From Gammaproteobacteria bacterium (lineage in GTDB: Bacteria; Pseudomonadota; Gammaproteobacteria; UBA6429; Thiohalophilaceae), in the NCBI GenBank assembly GCA_016125505.1, contig WGLP01000007.1, forward strand, positions 186,001 through 250,000: a stretch of DNA of 64,000 nt. The letters are read 5' to 3'. The notes under the pieces are model-generated. The model did not search any database. It was not told the origin of the DNA and saw only the letters and a program-made list of their open reading frames with translations. A program made the position numbers and the translations under genes. Shown one piece after another: positions 7,600 to 15,994 of this stretch. The number at the start of each line of letters is the position of its first letter. Within the stretch, counting starts at the first letter, position 1.

Positions 7600-7697
7600 A
7601 TGCGAAAAAAAGAACAAAATGTTGTCACTGATGCCAGGCACTGTTTGAATGCAAGTCCGATTCGGTCCTGTCGTGCCAGTGCCAGCCAGTATTTTAA
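7600..7697 (+). pseudogene. CWC-family gene relic D (frameshifted)
   Basis: About 98 bp matching the intact gene from its ATG through the CxC region. A one-base deletion in the CPRC-coding stretch puts the rest out of frame. Similarity ends after CCAGTAT. Same orientation as the other copies; it separates the GH73 operon from the membrane gene at 7763. Confidence 0.7.
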
Positions 7698-7762
7698 GAA
7701 GCGCGATTGTATATTTATGAAGCGTAGAGTGTGAATTACTAAATTAGTAATGGGAGTCACTT

Positions 7763-8086
7763 ATGAAGAAAACCATAATAACAACAAATATCATCCTCCT
7801 ATTGGCTAGCGCCTTTGCAGTCTGGATTGCTTTATATTATGGGGATGCAACTGCGAATGTGAGTCGAATGATCAATGAAGACGCCGAGATGGTAGAGTCG
7901 CGTGGATTAATATGCAATGTTGATGAATGCCGTGGCCTTATTAAGGAAGAATTGAAGTTTATACGGGCAAATCTGAAAGCACATGTTAAGACAGTCCATG
8001 TTTTGAAAATCGTATCGGTAGTTGCAGCAATAGGGTTTCTGTTGAATTTTCTCCTGGCTTTTACGATAAAACGTAGAGTTGCTTGA
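7763..8086 (+). CDS. Small two-TM membrane protein with a Cys pair in its loop
   Basis: 107 aa. The ATG at 7763 has a GGGAG ribosome site. TM helices lie at about 5-27 and 80-102, enclosing a 50-residue loop, probably periplasmic, that holds CNVDEC and a charged helix. The C-terminus is basic (KRR). No family recognised. It lies alone between CWC relics D and E, as cargo of the array. Confidence 0.7.
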   Translation: MKKTIITTNIILLLASAFAVWIALYYGDATANVSRMINEDAEMVESRGLICNVDECRGLIKEELKFIRANLKAHVKTVHVLKIVSVVAAIGFLLNFLLAFTIKRRVA

Positions 8087-8126
8087 GGTTATCGGCATTA
8101 AAATTGAGTAATGTGTAAGTTTGACT

Positions 8127-8192
8127 GTGCGCAAACACTAACAAAAACGCTGTCCTCGCTGCCAGGCACTTGCCGGAAACAAATGGCGCTAA
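8127..8192 (+). pseudogene. CWC-family gene relic E (5' and 3' ends fused)
   Basis: The first 42 bp match the 5' end of the CWC gene, with a TAA at codon 5 and GTG in place of ATG. They are joined directly to its last codons (LAGNKWR and stop). About 170 bp of the middle has been deleted, so this relic shows the original gene spanned both ends. It lies between the genes at 7763 and 8307. Confidence 0.75.
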
Positions 8193-8306
8193 GGCGGCTG
8201 GTTAACAAGTGCCGGCCTGTACTAAAATTCAATTCTTTACGACTATAATAGATATCGGAAACTGGTCGGCTCTGTAAGGAAGCAATATTGGATTGGGAGG
8301 TCTGGT

Positions 8307-9053
8307 ATGAACGACGACGGGCAGAACAAACAAGCCGGGTCAGCGGCTGAGTCACCATCCGCAACCGCAGAGGGGACGCGGAAAGCTTCGGCGGGCAGTT
8401 ATCCCTCTCTCGAATTGACCAAAGTGATCCTTGAGTTTTTGGGGAAGACTTTTTACCCGGTGATCATCATTGTCATTCTGGTCTTGTTGTGGCCAGCGAT
8501 TTCGGGCATCGATTTTTCCAGATTATTTGGCAACATCAAGTCAGCCAAGGTGGGCGGCGTTGAACTTACCTTCGACCAGGCCCAGGATATCGGCGCGGAG
8601 ATTGCGCCGCTCAATAGCAAGGTGGCGCAACTCGAACGCGACCTCAAGACAATGACGGCCAGCATGGCCCGGCTGCAAACCGCGACGAATGTACCAAAGG
8701 CATCCCAGCAGGAAACGAAGGAACTCGCCGCAAAAGAAATGGCGTTCAAGGCGAATTCGGCATATACGATTCTGGTGTTTCACCGCGCGGAGAGCAGGGA
8801 AAGGGCCGCGTTGCTGACCAAGAACTTGCTGGCTGACGGCTATCAATCATCGGACACCGAGACCAATTTTTCGGAACTGAAGAAAGTCAAACCCGAGGAC
8901 AATGTCGTGTTCCTCACCTATACCAGTGCAGGCAAGGAGATATTGACCGATTTGCAAAAAAGGATAGCCGCGATTGCACCGCAGGCGGAGGTGCGCGTAA
9001 ACCCGCGCGCGATCGATCTTAAGCGCGGGGATGTCCAGATCCTGGTGTTCTGA
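8307..9053 (+). CDS. Membrane-anchored protein with coiled coil and C-terminal alpha/beta domain
   Basis: 248 aa. Residues 1-35 are disordered, 45-65 form a TM helix (FYPVIIIVILVLLWPAI), and about 95-130 are predicted coiled coil. Residues 150-248 look like an alpha/beta domain (YTILVFHRAESRERAALLTKNLL ... RVNPRAIDLKRGD) faintly like LytR C-terminal or SPOR-type envelope domains; I do not assign it. A GGGAGG ribosome site precedes the ATG and a TATAAT hexamer lies at 8244-8249. Function unknown. Confidence 0.75.
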   Translation: MNDDGQNKQAGSAAESPSATAEGTRKASAGSYPSLELTKVILEFLGKTFYPVIIIVILVLLWPAISGIDFSRLFGNIKSAKVGGVELTFDQAQDIGAEIAPLNSKVAQLERDLKTMTASMARLQTATNVPKASQQETKELAAKEMAFKANSAYTILVFHRAESRERAALLTKNLLADGYQSSDTETNFSELKKVKPEDNVVFLTYTSAGKEILTDLQKRIAAIAPQAEVRVNPRAIDLKRGDVQILVF

Positions 9054-9185
9054 ATCAGCGCGCAATAATCTCTAATATAAATGCAGACACACACGAGAAA
9101 TCACGCTATTACAGTCGCCAATCTCTGTTAGAACACAAGATATATTTAATATAAGAAAGATAGTAGCAAGGTCGAGATCACCTAT

Positions 9186-9290
9186 ATGAGTAACGTGAAT
9201 CTGAATTCACCGTTACACCAGGTCGGTGAAAGTTATGGCGTCAAAAAGCTTACTTCCGATGCACCGCATTGGTCGTTTAATGGCAGATAA
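9186..9290 (+). CDS. Possible 34-aa peptide
   Basis: A short ATG-started frame (MSNVNLNSPLHQVGESYGVK...) in the 267-bp gap between two genes. It has no clear ribosome-binding site and no recognised family. It could be a decayed gene end; listed only because it is the one plausible frame in this gap. Confidence 0.2.
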   Translation: MSNVNLNSPLHQVGESYGVKKLTSDAPHWSFNGR

Positions 9291-9320
9291 ATATTAGCCA
9301 GACCATAGAGAATTAATAAT

Positions 9321-9917
9321 ATGAAAATTCAGCATATGCATGTAGCAAGGATCATCGCACTATCTATGATGGTGTTGTTTTTAGTCGGTGGATGCCAGAA
9401 GAAGTCTGGGCTTGATGAGCATGAGTCCGTATCCAGTTTCAAATACAAGACTTCGGTCGGGTGGTTGCAGGGGCCGTGCCTGGCAATCGAGAACGATAGC
9501 ATCAAACCTGGCAGCCGCCTGGTGCTGGTGTTGTTTAAAGACAAGCCGGCATTGGGCGAGGCGTTCGTGGAATCGAAAACCAACGCTAACTGTCCGGCGT
9601 TAAATCAGGACAGGGAGAGTATCAACCGGAAAAAAGGAATGACATTCTATTCGCTAAAATCAAGCGATATTGAAGCGAATACCATCGCTATCGCAGTACT
9701 GACCGACAGGAAAATATCGGCATTAAAGCCTGTTTCATCCACATCCGCACAGCTCGATATTAATGGCGATGGCCGGGCAGAGGAAGTGAATAATTGCGTG
9801 ACGAGCGAAGGAATCAAATTTTTTATCTGGCCCGAAAAGGCCTATTCAGATACGCCATTATGGGAAGATTATTATTACCTTGGTTATGACCTGAAGCCTA
9901 CATGCCCAGCCATGTAA
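9321..9917 (+). CDS. Lipoprotein with a DxNGDG calcium-loop-like motif
   Basis: 198 aa. A basic start and hydrophobic core end in lipobox LVGGC (Cys25), so it should be lipid-anchored. Near residue 150 the sequence DINGDGRAEE is an EF-hand/dockerin-type calcium loop, and Cys pairs in the mature part could form disulfides. No family recognised. The next reading frame begins about 40 bp downstream. Confidence 0.7.
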   Translation: MKIQHMHVARIIALSMMVLFLVGGCQKKSGLDEHESVSSFKYKTSVGWLQGPCLAIENDSIKPGSRLVLVLFKDKPALGEAFVESKTNANCPALNQDRESINRKKGMTFYSLKSSDIEANTIAIAVLTDRKISALKPVSSTSAQLDINGDGRAEEVNNCVTSEGIKFFIWPEKAYSDTPLWEDYYYLGYDLKPTCPAM

Positions 9918-9958
9918 ACAACGACGATTCAACTCATTATGCTCTATCGAGAAGGTGA

Positions 9959-10698
9959 TCGATAATTCGGCCTGAAATCCCGCTTAATCCGTCACGGGTG
10001 TCACTGGACCGTGCGAAAGACGACAAGGCCTGCATGACCTTTGTAAAGTCCAGGCAGGAACAGGCCTCGTTCATCAAACAGCACCTGGCGACCACGCAAC
10101 AGGTCCTGAAAAAGAACCAGGAGTTGATCAGGCTCGCCGGTGACTTTGTCAAAAACCTTCAGCGTATCCGTAAGCAACGTGGACATACCGGGAGTTTGTC
10201 CAATGTCACGAAGGCCGACATCCGCGATGCCGGTGGCACAAAAGTGTTAATGGCTGCGTGCGGCAAGGGTTTCCCCTCGATGTCGATTACCGCGGGCGGC
10301 GATGGTTCGTATGTTGTTGGTGTGAACGCCTCGGGCGGTATCGCCTTCGGTCTGGAGGCGGAGTCGGCGACAAGAATGACGGGAATGACTAGATCGATCG
10401 CAACACCGACTTCGGCATCGCGACGCTCGGTACGGTCAATGGCAGTATCGGTGCCTCGGTGGGTGGTGACGCCTCGATCAACGTCGGCTTCTGGAAGGCG
10501 TCATATAACAAGCTCTATGGTTTTGCCCAAGGCATCGTGCTGGGCGGATCGTATGCGGAAGTGGGCGTCAACGGTTCGGCCTGGTGGGCGATCAACTGGG
10601 GCGCGAAAGATGAATTCGCCGGGTTCTCGGTGGGCTATCAGGGCGGCCTGTCTGCCGAGGCGGAATACGACTGGGGCTACACCTTCCAGAAAAATTAA
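9959..10698 (+). pseudogene. Frameshifted gene for a glycine-rich beta-type protein
   Basis: The first frame (GTG 9998; open from 9959) encodes a helical N-terminus (about 60 aa) and then SMSITAGGDGSYVVGVNASGG. From about 10390 the matching continuation lies one frame away and runs to the TAA at 10696 (TLGTVNGSIGASVGG ... WWAINWGAKDEFAGFSVGY). The two parts share the same Gly/Ala/aromatic style, so one gene has been split by an indel near 10365-10390. No ribosome site is clear at the start, so the 5' end may also be lost. Family unknown. Confidence 0.55.
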
Positions 10699-10702
10699 CG
10701 TC

Positions 10703-11185
10703 TCAGAGCAGGAGATCGGCCTCGATAGGGTGGTAGGCGTCGGCGGCATTGATCAGCGAGGTCGCGGTGAGCGCGGGCACGCCGTAGACCTCGGTGCTGA
10801 CCGCGTACTCGGTCCTGACCTTTTCCAGTAACAGATCAAAGTCGCCATCGCCTGACAACAGGATCACCCGCTTGACGTCTCTGGCGATTTGCATCACATC
10901 GAGGGTGATGCCGACATCCCAGTCGCCCTTGGCGGAGCCATCGCTGCGCTGAATAAACGGTTTGAGTTTGACGCTAAAGCCGATATGCCGCAGGGCATCC
11001 TGAAACTTGCGCTGGTTGTCATCGTCACGCGCGATGGCGTAGGCAATGGCCGACACGATGTCCCCTTGCCCACTGACGCGTTGCCAGAACGCCCGGTAGT
11101 TGAACTGGCGGCCGTAGGCCTGGCGGGTGGTGTAATAGATGTTTTGCACATCGGCAAAAATGGCGATCTTGTCAGCGTTGCTCAA
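10703..11185 (-). CDS. NYN-domain (LabA/DUF88-type) putative ribonuclease
   Basis: 160 aa, nearly all NYN domain of the PIN-like fold. Conserved acidic positions are visible: IFADVQN near the start, KGDWDVGITLD in the middle and LLSGDGDFDLL near residue 112. These form the metal site that cleaves RNA in this family. The gene is convergent with the broken gene at 9959-10698 and begins next to CWC relic F. NYN proteins often occur among stress or defence genes; the target is unknown. Confidence 0.85.
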   Translation of the reverse strand: MSNADKIAIFADVQNIYYTTRQAYGRQFNYRAFWQRVSGQGDIVSAIAYAIARDDDNQRKFQDALRHIGFSVKLKPFIQRSDGSAKGDWDVGITLDVMQIARDVKRVILLSGDGDFDLLLEKVRTEYAVSTEVYGVPALTATSLINAADAYHPIEADLLL

Positions 11186-11204
11186 ATTGCCGGTCCTCTT
11201 ATAT

Positions 11205-11292
11205 ATACCTGATGCCCGAATATCTGGAATATGACATCACGCCATTGAGTGATCAAATCGAGGCACAGTTCGTCCGGGAACAAGTAACGCTA
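11205..11292 (+). pseudogene. CWC-family gene relic F (middle and 3' part)
   Basis: Matches the intact CWC gene from its TATACCTGACGCC region to near its stop, with an in-frame deletion of about 63 bp joining PEYLEY to DIxxLSDQIEA. Read from ATG 11212 it gives a 29-residue frame. It lies upstream of the NYN gene and on the opposite strand. Confidence 0.7.
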
Positions 11293-11371
11293 ATTGAATA
11301 GCTGGTTGATTAAGTAAACCTGTTACCTAACCAACCAGTGTCGACCGCAAAATGCTTCTAGGCCAGCAGCC

Positions 11372-11569
11372 TCATTTAGCCGGGATACACTCCGGGCACG
11401 GGACCGAACTTGAAAACCAGTTCGCGGCTTCCTTGAGCGGCGCCGCGGTATTGCTGCGGACCCCGATGAGATGCACCTGGTCTTTTGCGGGGAGTGATGA
11501 GCAACCATCCCGGTGCACAACGTGTGCACCATCTGCATTTGCGCTTTTTTCTACAAAGAACTCATCCAT
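11372..11569 (-). CDS. Small conserved protein with His/Cys motifs
   Basis: 65 aa. The sequence ADGAHVVHRDGCSSLP, a middle Ala-rich helix, and a final CPEC resemble a recurrent family of 60-70 aa bacterial proteins of unknown function (H-x-x-H-x-x-x-C ... C-x-x-C), possibly metal-binding. The ATG at 11569 has GAGGTGAT 8-9 nt upstream on the minus strand. It lies between CWC relics F and G. Confidence 0.65.
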   Translation of the reverse strand: MDEFFVEKSANADGAHVVHRDGCSSLPAKDQVHLIGVRSNTAAPLKEAANWFSSSVPCPECIPAK

Positions 11570-11630
11570 ATCTCTATCACCTCGTAATTCTATTAGTGGT
11601 TTATCTGCCTGAGCGATGACCGCAGTGATT

Positions 11631-11695
11631 GAGTGGTTTTGTCAACTATCACACTTTTGTACGATAGTTTTGTACTATATCTGACAAAATCACTC
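11631..11695. repeat. 65-bp nested inverted repeat
   Basis: Outer arms GAGTGGTTTTGTCA (11631-11644) and TGACAAAATCACTC (11682-11695) match at 13 of 14 positions. Inside are a second inverted repeat, ACTATC/GATAGT (11645-11650, 11663-11668), and a direct repeat of TTTTGTAC (11655-11662, 11668-11675). This could be a recombination site, a regulator array for the minus-strand gene at 11569, or a relic of a small element. Confidence 0.6.
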
Positions 11696-11797
11696 CGTTT
11701 TTCACGCATAATCGTTCCCAGCAGGGGTATCAGCAAGAACTATTCCTGGGCGAGACGGGTGTGAAAAGTGGCGTCAGAGAACAAGAGACACTAATTA

Positions 11798-11855
11798 TAT
11801 ACTTGCGCAATTGACCGAACACCGCGGCAGGCGATGCGGTCACTGGCGGCGTTGA
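11798..11855 (+). pseudogene. CWC-family gene relic G (3' end only)
   Basis: Matches the last 17 codons of the intact CWC gene (GCGCAATTGACCGA ... TGGCGGCG, then TGA) in the same orientation. It is the rightmost copy found and ends just before the ribosome site of the gene at 11874, marking the right border of the array. Confidence 0.6.
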
Positions 11856-11873
11856 AATCTAAAGGAGAATGTT

Positions 11874-12314
11874 ATGTCACGTATCTTGCTGGGTCTGATC
11901 GGCCTGTGTTTTATCGTAAACGCCTCTGCGCAGGAAAATAAAACTCCTCAGGGTCTGACGGATGCGGTTGCCTCTGCGATTTCCGGCGGGAGGAGTAAGT
12001 CGTTAGCAACGTTAATCAGTCCCGAGACGCGCGCCGACACGAAACGCCTGGTCGTCCAGGATTTCATGGGCTACAGAAGGGCAAAGCATTTCAAGATTAA
12101 GCTTATCGCGCCGGACGCTAAGGGCTGGGAGGGCCCGCCATTAAGCGAAATGATCAAGCAGCATACGGCGCGTGGATATGTATTTCCGGCCAAGCCGCTC
12201 GGGCGGATTGTGATATCGGGTCAAAAACCCGGGAGTCCGCGGATCAGCAAGGTAGGCGCCTTTTACGGCAAGTTCGGTGAGAATTATCTGCTGATATTTG
12301 CCGCCCCGAAATAG
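11874..12314 (+). CDS. Secreted protein of unknown function
   Basis: 146 aa with a clear Sec signal peptide (cleavage probably after NASA, residue about 19). The mature part is about 125 aa with no cysteine and no recognised family. AAAGGAG sits 6 nt before the ATG. It is the first gene to the right of the CWC array. Confidence 0.75.
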   Translation: MSRILLGLIGLCFIVNASAQENKTPQGLTDAVASAISGGRSKSLATLISPETRADTKRLVVQDFMGYRRAKHFKIKLIAPDAKGWEGPPLSEMIKQHTARGYVFPAKPLGRIVISGQKPGSPRISKVGAFYGKFGENYLLIFAAPK

Positions 12315-12332
12315 TGAAAAGCTGATTGAAAT

Positions 12333-14063
12333 TTAAGGCGCCGGCTGAATCACAATCTGGCCTTTACCCGCCATGAGCAACGTACCGCCATCAGCACTCA
12401 AGATCATTCGAACCGGGTCTGAGCCGGGTGAAGATATTGCAGTGCCCGTGCCTACCTCCGGGAAGTTATTGTTGGTATCCGTTGCAGCAGTCAGATCGTA
12501 TTTTCTTAGGGTATTGCCGTCCAGCGCATAGATACTGGTACCATCGCTATTGAATGCCACTGTCTTGGATGCAACAGGAAGCTTGCCGAGTAGTGTATAA
12601 GCCCTGTTATAGATCGAAACTGTCCAGGAGTAATCGATGATGGCAAACACTGATCCTGTTGGTGCGACCGCAGGATAGACACAGCCGTCCATATAGGAAT
12701 TGGTGCATTGCACCTGATTGGCATTGATGGATGTCTGAGCCAGGACCCCCGTCGACGCCGTGTAATCCGACACGGGTTGTGCCGGTGAAATAATGCCTTG
12801 TATGATGGTTGCGTAACTTCCGTTCGCACTGCCGGCTAGTGAGCCATTGTAAGGAAATGAAAGCGTCGTTGCTGATAGGCTGGCCTGCGAGATCGGGTAT
12901 ATATAAACCGGTGTATTGCCACTGCCTGCATACCCCGAGGTAATAAGCGCATTACCATCGTTCATCACCGTAACATCCTTTAAATACTGGCTGGACGACA
13001 CCAATGCATCCATATCGGTCGACGCGAGCTCCGCCAGGGTAGAGGGGTCCAATTGCAATACCTTACGATCCGCGATCACGATCAGTCTGGAGCCATCTGG
13101 TGACAGATCCATACCTTGCAGCAGTGGAACCGTTGCTGAGCTCATGCTCACAAGCGAGCCATTGCTGAATTGGTAACGCAGGATTTCATTTGTTTGCCGG
13201 GAAGCGGTATTGAAGTTAATGCCGTTGAAGTAACTAACGGCGAGCAGCAACGCCTGTCTTTCAGCATCATAAACGAGCTTGAGGACATGAGGCGAGGCGG
13301 TTGAGTATGCAACCGTACTGGCGGTAAATGCCGGCGGATCGATGGCGACAAGGTTTCCTGAAAAAGCGGCGGGGCCGGAGGCATTACTGAGTTGCAGGGT
13401 ATAGTTACCCGCCGTTAAGGCAGGATATGTTGCATGGATCTCCGTTTCGCTAATTACGTTAATGCTGCTTGCATCAGTGCTGTTGAATTTAACATTGTTT
13501 ATGTTATCGGTAATGAAGTTATGACCGCGTATTACGACCTCACCGGAGGTCCCGGATTTGACGACATGCGGCATCACAGTCTCTTGCGTTACCGATGAGC
13601 CGACCTGATAAGTAACATTGATCGTCTTCGGGCTGCCACTTAATTCGCCCGTGGCGCAGGTACTGTCATTGAGACAGGCGCGGACAGTAATGGTCGCAGT
13701 ATGCGTGCCCTCGCCAAGTACGCGTGCATTGGCTGGCGAGACATAGGCCATGCCACTGCTCGTCGTCGGATTAACGGTGAAGTTCGAAACCGAAGCAACT
13801 GCATTACCGCTGACACTGACCAGAATATATAAGGTACCGCTCAAGCTGCCGCTTACCGTACCTGTAATAGACTGGCTGGACGCAGTGACAGCCGGTGTCG
13901 CGGCGATAAAATTGAGCGAGCTGGTTGAGAGCGAAAACTGACCGGTGGTAGTCCCGCCGCCGCTACTACTTCCGCCGCCACCACCACCGCCACAAGCAGT
14001 GAGCAGAAAGCCGGAAAAAAGCAGAATCGGTGTTGTGAAATAACGCAGGACGTACGGCAACAT
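12333..14063 (-). CDS. Lipoprotein with IPT/TIG domain and beta-propeller-like repeats
   Basis: 576 aa. The signal peptide ends in lipobox LLTAC (Cys24), followed by a Gly/Ser linker. Residues about 45-150 look Ig-like. About 160-245 match an IPT/TIG domain (PHVVKSGTSGEVVIRGHNF). About 255-576 contain repeated beta-propeller-type strands (LSPDGSRLIVIADRKVLQLD, FNSDGTSIYALDGNTLRKYD). It is probably surface or periplasmic and may bind carbohydrate or protein. The start is supported by GGGGGAG. It is convergent with the gene at 11874. Confidence 0.8.
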   Translation of the reverse strand: MLPYVLRYFTTPILLFSGFLLTACGGGGGGGSSSGGGTTTGQFSLSTSSLNFIAATPAVTASSQSITGTVSGSLSGTLYILVSVSGNAVASVSNFTVNPTTSSGMAYVSPANARVLGEGTHTATITVRACLNDSTCATGELSGSPKTINVTYQVGSSVTQETVMPHVVKSGTSGEVVIRGHNFITDNINNVKFNSTDASSINVISETEIHATYPALTAGNYTLQLSNASGPAAFSGNLVAIDPPAFTASTVAYSTASPHVLKLVYDAERQALLLAVSYFNGINFNTASRQTNEILRYQFSNGSLVSMSSATVPLLQGMDLSPDGSRLIVIADRKVLQLDPSTLAELASTDMDALVSSSQYLKDVTVMNDGNALITSGYAGSGNTPVYIYPISQASLSATTLSFPYNGSLAGSANGSYATIIQGIISPAQPVSDYTASTGVLAQTSINANQVQCTNSYMDGCVYPAVAPTGSVFAIIDYSWTVSIYNRAYTLLGKLPVASKTVAFNSDGTSIYALDGNTLRKYDLTAATDTNNNFPEVGTGTAISSPGSDPVRMILSADGGTLLMAGKGQIVIQPAP

Positions 14064-14287
14064 AACTCCCCCTAAAATAATCAGATAGTTATACTATTGT
14101 TTTATGATTGCCAGATTTTAATAATTTTGGTTGGTATGGACAACAAATTCCTTCGCTTCGATATAAAGACCGACAGGCTCAATCCTGCTTGACTTGTAAA
14201 ATGCCCGGGTGGGAGCGGACAGGATTCACAGAACCATGGGTAAAATTAGGGTGAAATATCGCGGTCTTGGCCTTAAATTAATGATCC

Positions 14288-14710
14288 ATGCGTATCGGTT
14301 TTACGAGCTCGAGTAGTAAAGAGGTTGAGCCTGTTCTGGAGGGCCTGTGTACTTCATTGCAGCATGAATTCGAGGCAGTATTCAAGAGTGTTGATATTAG
14401 CCAGACCCTGGACCTGCTTTCTGTTATCGTTACGGCTGTCGACGATGAGATTGAATTAAACCAGTGCCGTTGCGCGGCGCCGGTATCGGTATCGAGTAAT
14501 GAAAATTTCGTCACTGGCGAGAAGGCAAGGACATTGACGCTTCGTCTCTCCCTGCGACGGTCGAGTATTTTACAACATGGTGCCGTCGCGTTGAGACATC
14601 AGGTCTTGGCGGAACTGATAAACACCGTTTCAGGTATAAAGACAAAACGTGTACTGGATGAGATTGATCGGGACAAGTTCGTTCAGCTGATTCGTTCGAA
14701 AATCGCCTGA
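14288..14710 (+). CDS. Hypothetical protein
   Basis: 140 aa, soluble, no signal peptide, no family recognised. It contains a CRC motif near residue 60 and a basic helical C-terminus. The ATG at 14288 has no strong ribosome site, so expression is uncertain. It precedes the GlsB/YeaQ gene by 31 bp on the same strand. Confidence 0.5.
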   Translation: MRIGFTSSSSKEVEPVLEGLCTSLQHEFEAVFKSVDISQTLDLLSVIVTAVDDEIELNQCRCAAPVSVSSNENFVTGEKARTLTLRLSLRRSSILQHGAVALRHQVLAELINTVSGIKTKRVLDEIDRDKFVQLIRSKIA

Positions 14711-14741
14711 TACAGGCAAGGGCTGCGGAAAGGAGAACAGC

Positions 14742-14993
14742 ATGCATCTCGAAAGCATTTTAATGGTCTTGATCATCGGCGCGCTGGCCGGTTGGCTTGC
14801 CGGGTTGTTGATGAAGGGCAGGGGCTTCGGCATCATCGGCAATATTGTGGTCGGTATCATCGGTGCCGTGATCGGCAGTTTCCTGTTTGGACTGCTGGGC
14901 GTCACCGCGGGTGGTTTCATTGGGTCGGTGGTCACCGCGACGGTGGGCGCGCTGGTACTGTTATTTGTTGTCAATCTCATCAAGAAAATGTGA
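14742..14993 (+). CDS. GlsB/YeaQ/YmgE-family stress response membrane protein
   Basis: 83 aa with three glycine-rich TM helices (LIIGALAGWLAGLLMKGRG, IVVGIIGAVIGSFLFGLLG, IGSVVTATVGALVLLFVVNLI). This is the standard size and pattern of the transglycosylase-associated family of small inner-membrane proteins linked to general stress; biochemical activity unknown. AAAGGAGAA precedes the ATG. Confidence 0.9.
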   Translation: MHLESILMVLIIGALAGWLAGLLMKGRGFGIIGNIVVGIIGAVIGSFLFGLLGVTAGGFIGSVVTATVGALVLLFVVNLIKKM

Positions 14994-15046
14994 ATGGGTA
15001 TTCGTTCGATGGCAATCAATATTAATCAAGAACCAGGAGGGATGGC

Positions 15047-15397
15047 ATGACCGGCAAGATACTCGGGAAGACATATACAATTTCACAAATCTGCTTATTG
15101 GGCCTGATGCTTTTGTTAAGCGCGGCAGGTTACGCGGCAGAGGATGAATGCACGAAAAGCTTTTATGCGGATATTACCGCGGAGTTGAGTGCGGCTTACG
15201 ACAAGCTGGGCAAACCCGAAGTGAATTTCGATAATCTTGGGATTGTCAAAGACATGGCGGTCAATCGTCTCGAGTCGCGTGTCAGCACTTGGCCGAAGGG
15301 GGCGACCTTTTCCATCAGCGTGCTGAGTGATTACATTTCGGTGGCAACGTTCTGTCATGGCAATACAAGCAAGGGTGAATGGGCGCCAAAGAAATAA
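15047..15397 (+). CDS. Secreted small protein of unknown function
   Basis: 116 aa with a signal peptide (hydrophobic 14-28, cleavage near GYAA-ED). The mature part has two cysteines that could pair. AGGAGGG precedes the ATG. Downstream of YeaQ by 53 bp and possibly co-transcribed. No family recognised. Confidence 0.65.
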   Translation: MTGKILGKTYTISQICLLGLMLLLSAAGYAAEDECTKSFYADITAELSAAYDKLGKPEVNFDNLGIVKDMAVNRLESRVSTWPKGATFSISVLSDYISVATFCHGNTSKGEWAPKK

Positions 15398-15422
15398 ATA
15401 GTATTAAATGGCGCGTTGCTGG

Positions 15423-15436
15423 GTGCGTTAGCGCAC
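15423..15436. repeat. Palindrome GTGCGTTAGCGCAC (first of three related sites)
   Basis: A 14-bp inverted repeat in the gap before the FN3 lipoprotein gene. Related palindromes lie at 15947-15960 and 17554-17584, each also in the gap before a gene. Confidence 0.35.
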
Positions 15437-15558
15437 GGAAAAAACGACTGGCGTACGGCTAAAATAACTCAACCGGAGCCTTCGGCATCAGGGGAAAGCG
15501 CGGGATAGCAGGCTGCGTCGCGGGTCACCCATCAGGCTTGATAGCAGGGAGAGTAAGA

Positions 15559-15909
15559 ATGGATTCTTTAAAGCGCGTAATGAGTCTTGTCGGCATTGTG
15601 TTGCTGATTAGCGGGTGCGACGGTGGTAGCGCTAATAGCGGCGGAAGCACCGGCGCCGTTACCTTGCAATGGATCGGACCCAGCACCCGTACCGACAGTT
15701 CAACCATCAGTATGAATGAGATCAGTGGGTATCGTCTCTACTACGGGCCTTCAGCAACAAATACGCCCAGCTATGTCAACATCCGGAATGGCGACACCAT
15801 GCAGTATACGATGACCCTGGCCACCGGGAGTTATTATTTCCGGGTCAGCGCCATCGATTCAAAAGGTATCGAGGGCCGGAAATCGGTAGCGGTAAAAAAA
15901 ACCGTTTAA
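15559..15909 (+). CDS. Fibronectin type III lipoprotein
   Basis: 116 aa from ATG 15559 (GGGAGAG upstream). The lipobox LISGC places the lipid anchor at about Cys19. The mature part after a Gly/Ser linker is one FN3-like domain (VTLQWIGPSTRT ... SGYRLYYG ... GSYYFRVSAIDSKGIEG). Such domains mediate surface or carbohydrate contacts. It is adjacent to and in the same direction as the exopolysaccharide locus. Confidence 0.75.
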   Translation: MDSLKRVMSLVGIVLLISGCDGGSANSGGSTGAVTLQWIGPSTRTDSSTISMNEISGYRLYYGPSATNTPSYVNIRNGDTMQYTMTLATGSYYFRVSAIDSKGIEGRKSVAVKKTV

Positions 15910-15946
15910 CGCTTTAGACGCAATACCGCATAACCCTACAAGCAGA

Positions 15947-15960
15947 GTGCGCTAGCGTAC
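15947..15960. repeat. Palindrome GTGCGCTAGCGTAC (second of three related sites)
   Basis: Its CGCTAGCG core is a perfect palindrome. It lies 34 bp before the start of the first exopolysaccharide gene. Confidence 0.35.
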
Positions 15961-15994
15961 AGATTCAAAACACGCGCAGGCATACGCTCATGCC

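Noticed and set aside
4698-11855. Classical integron with attC sites
   Set aside because: No tyrosine recombinase gene is in the window, and the repeats are coding relics of a CWC gene rather than attC palindromes with conserved core sites.
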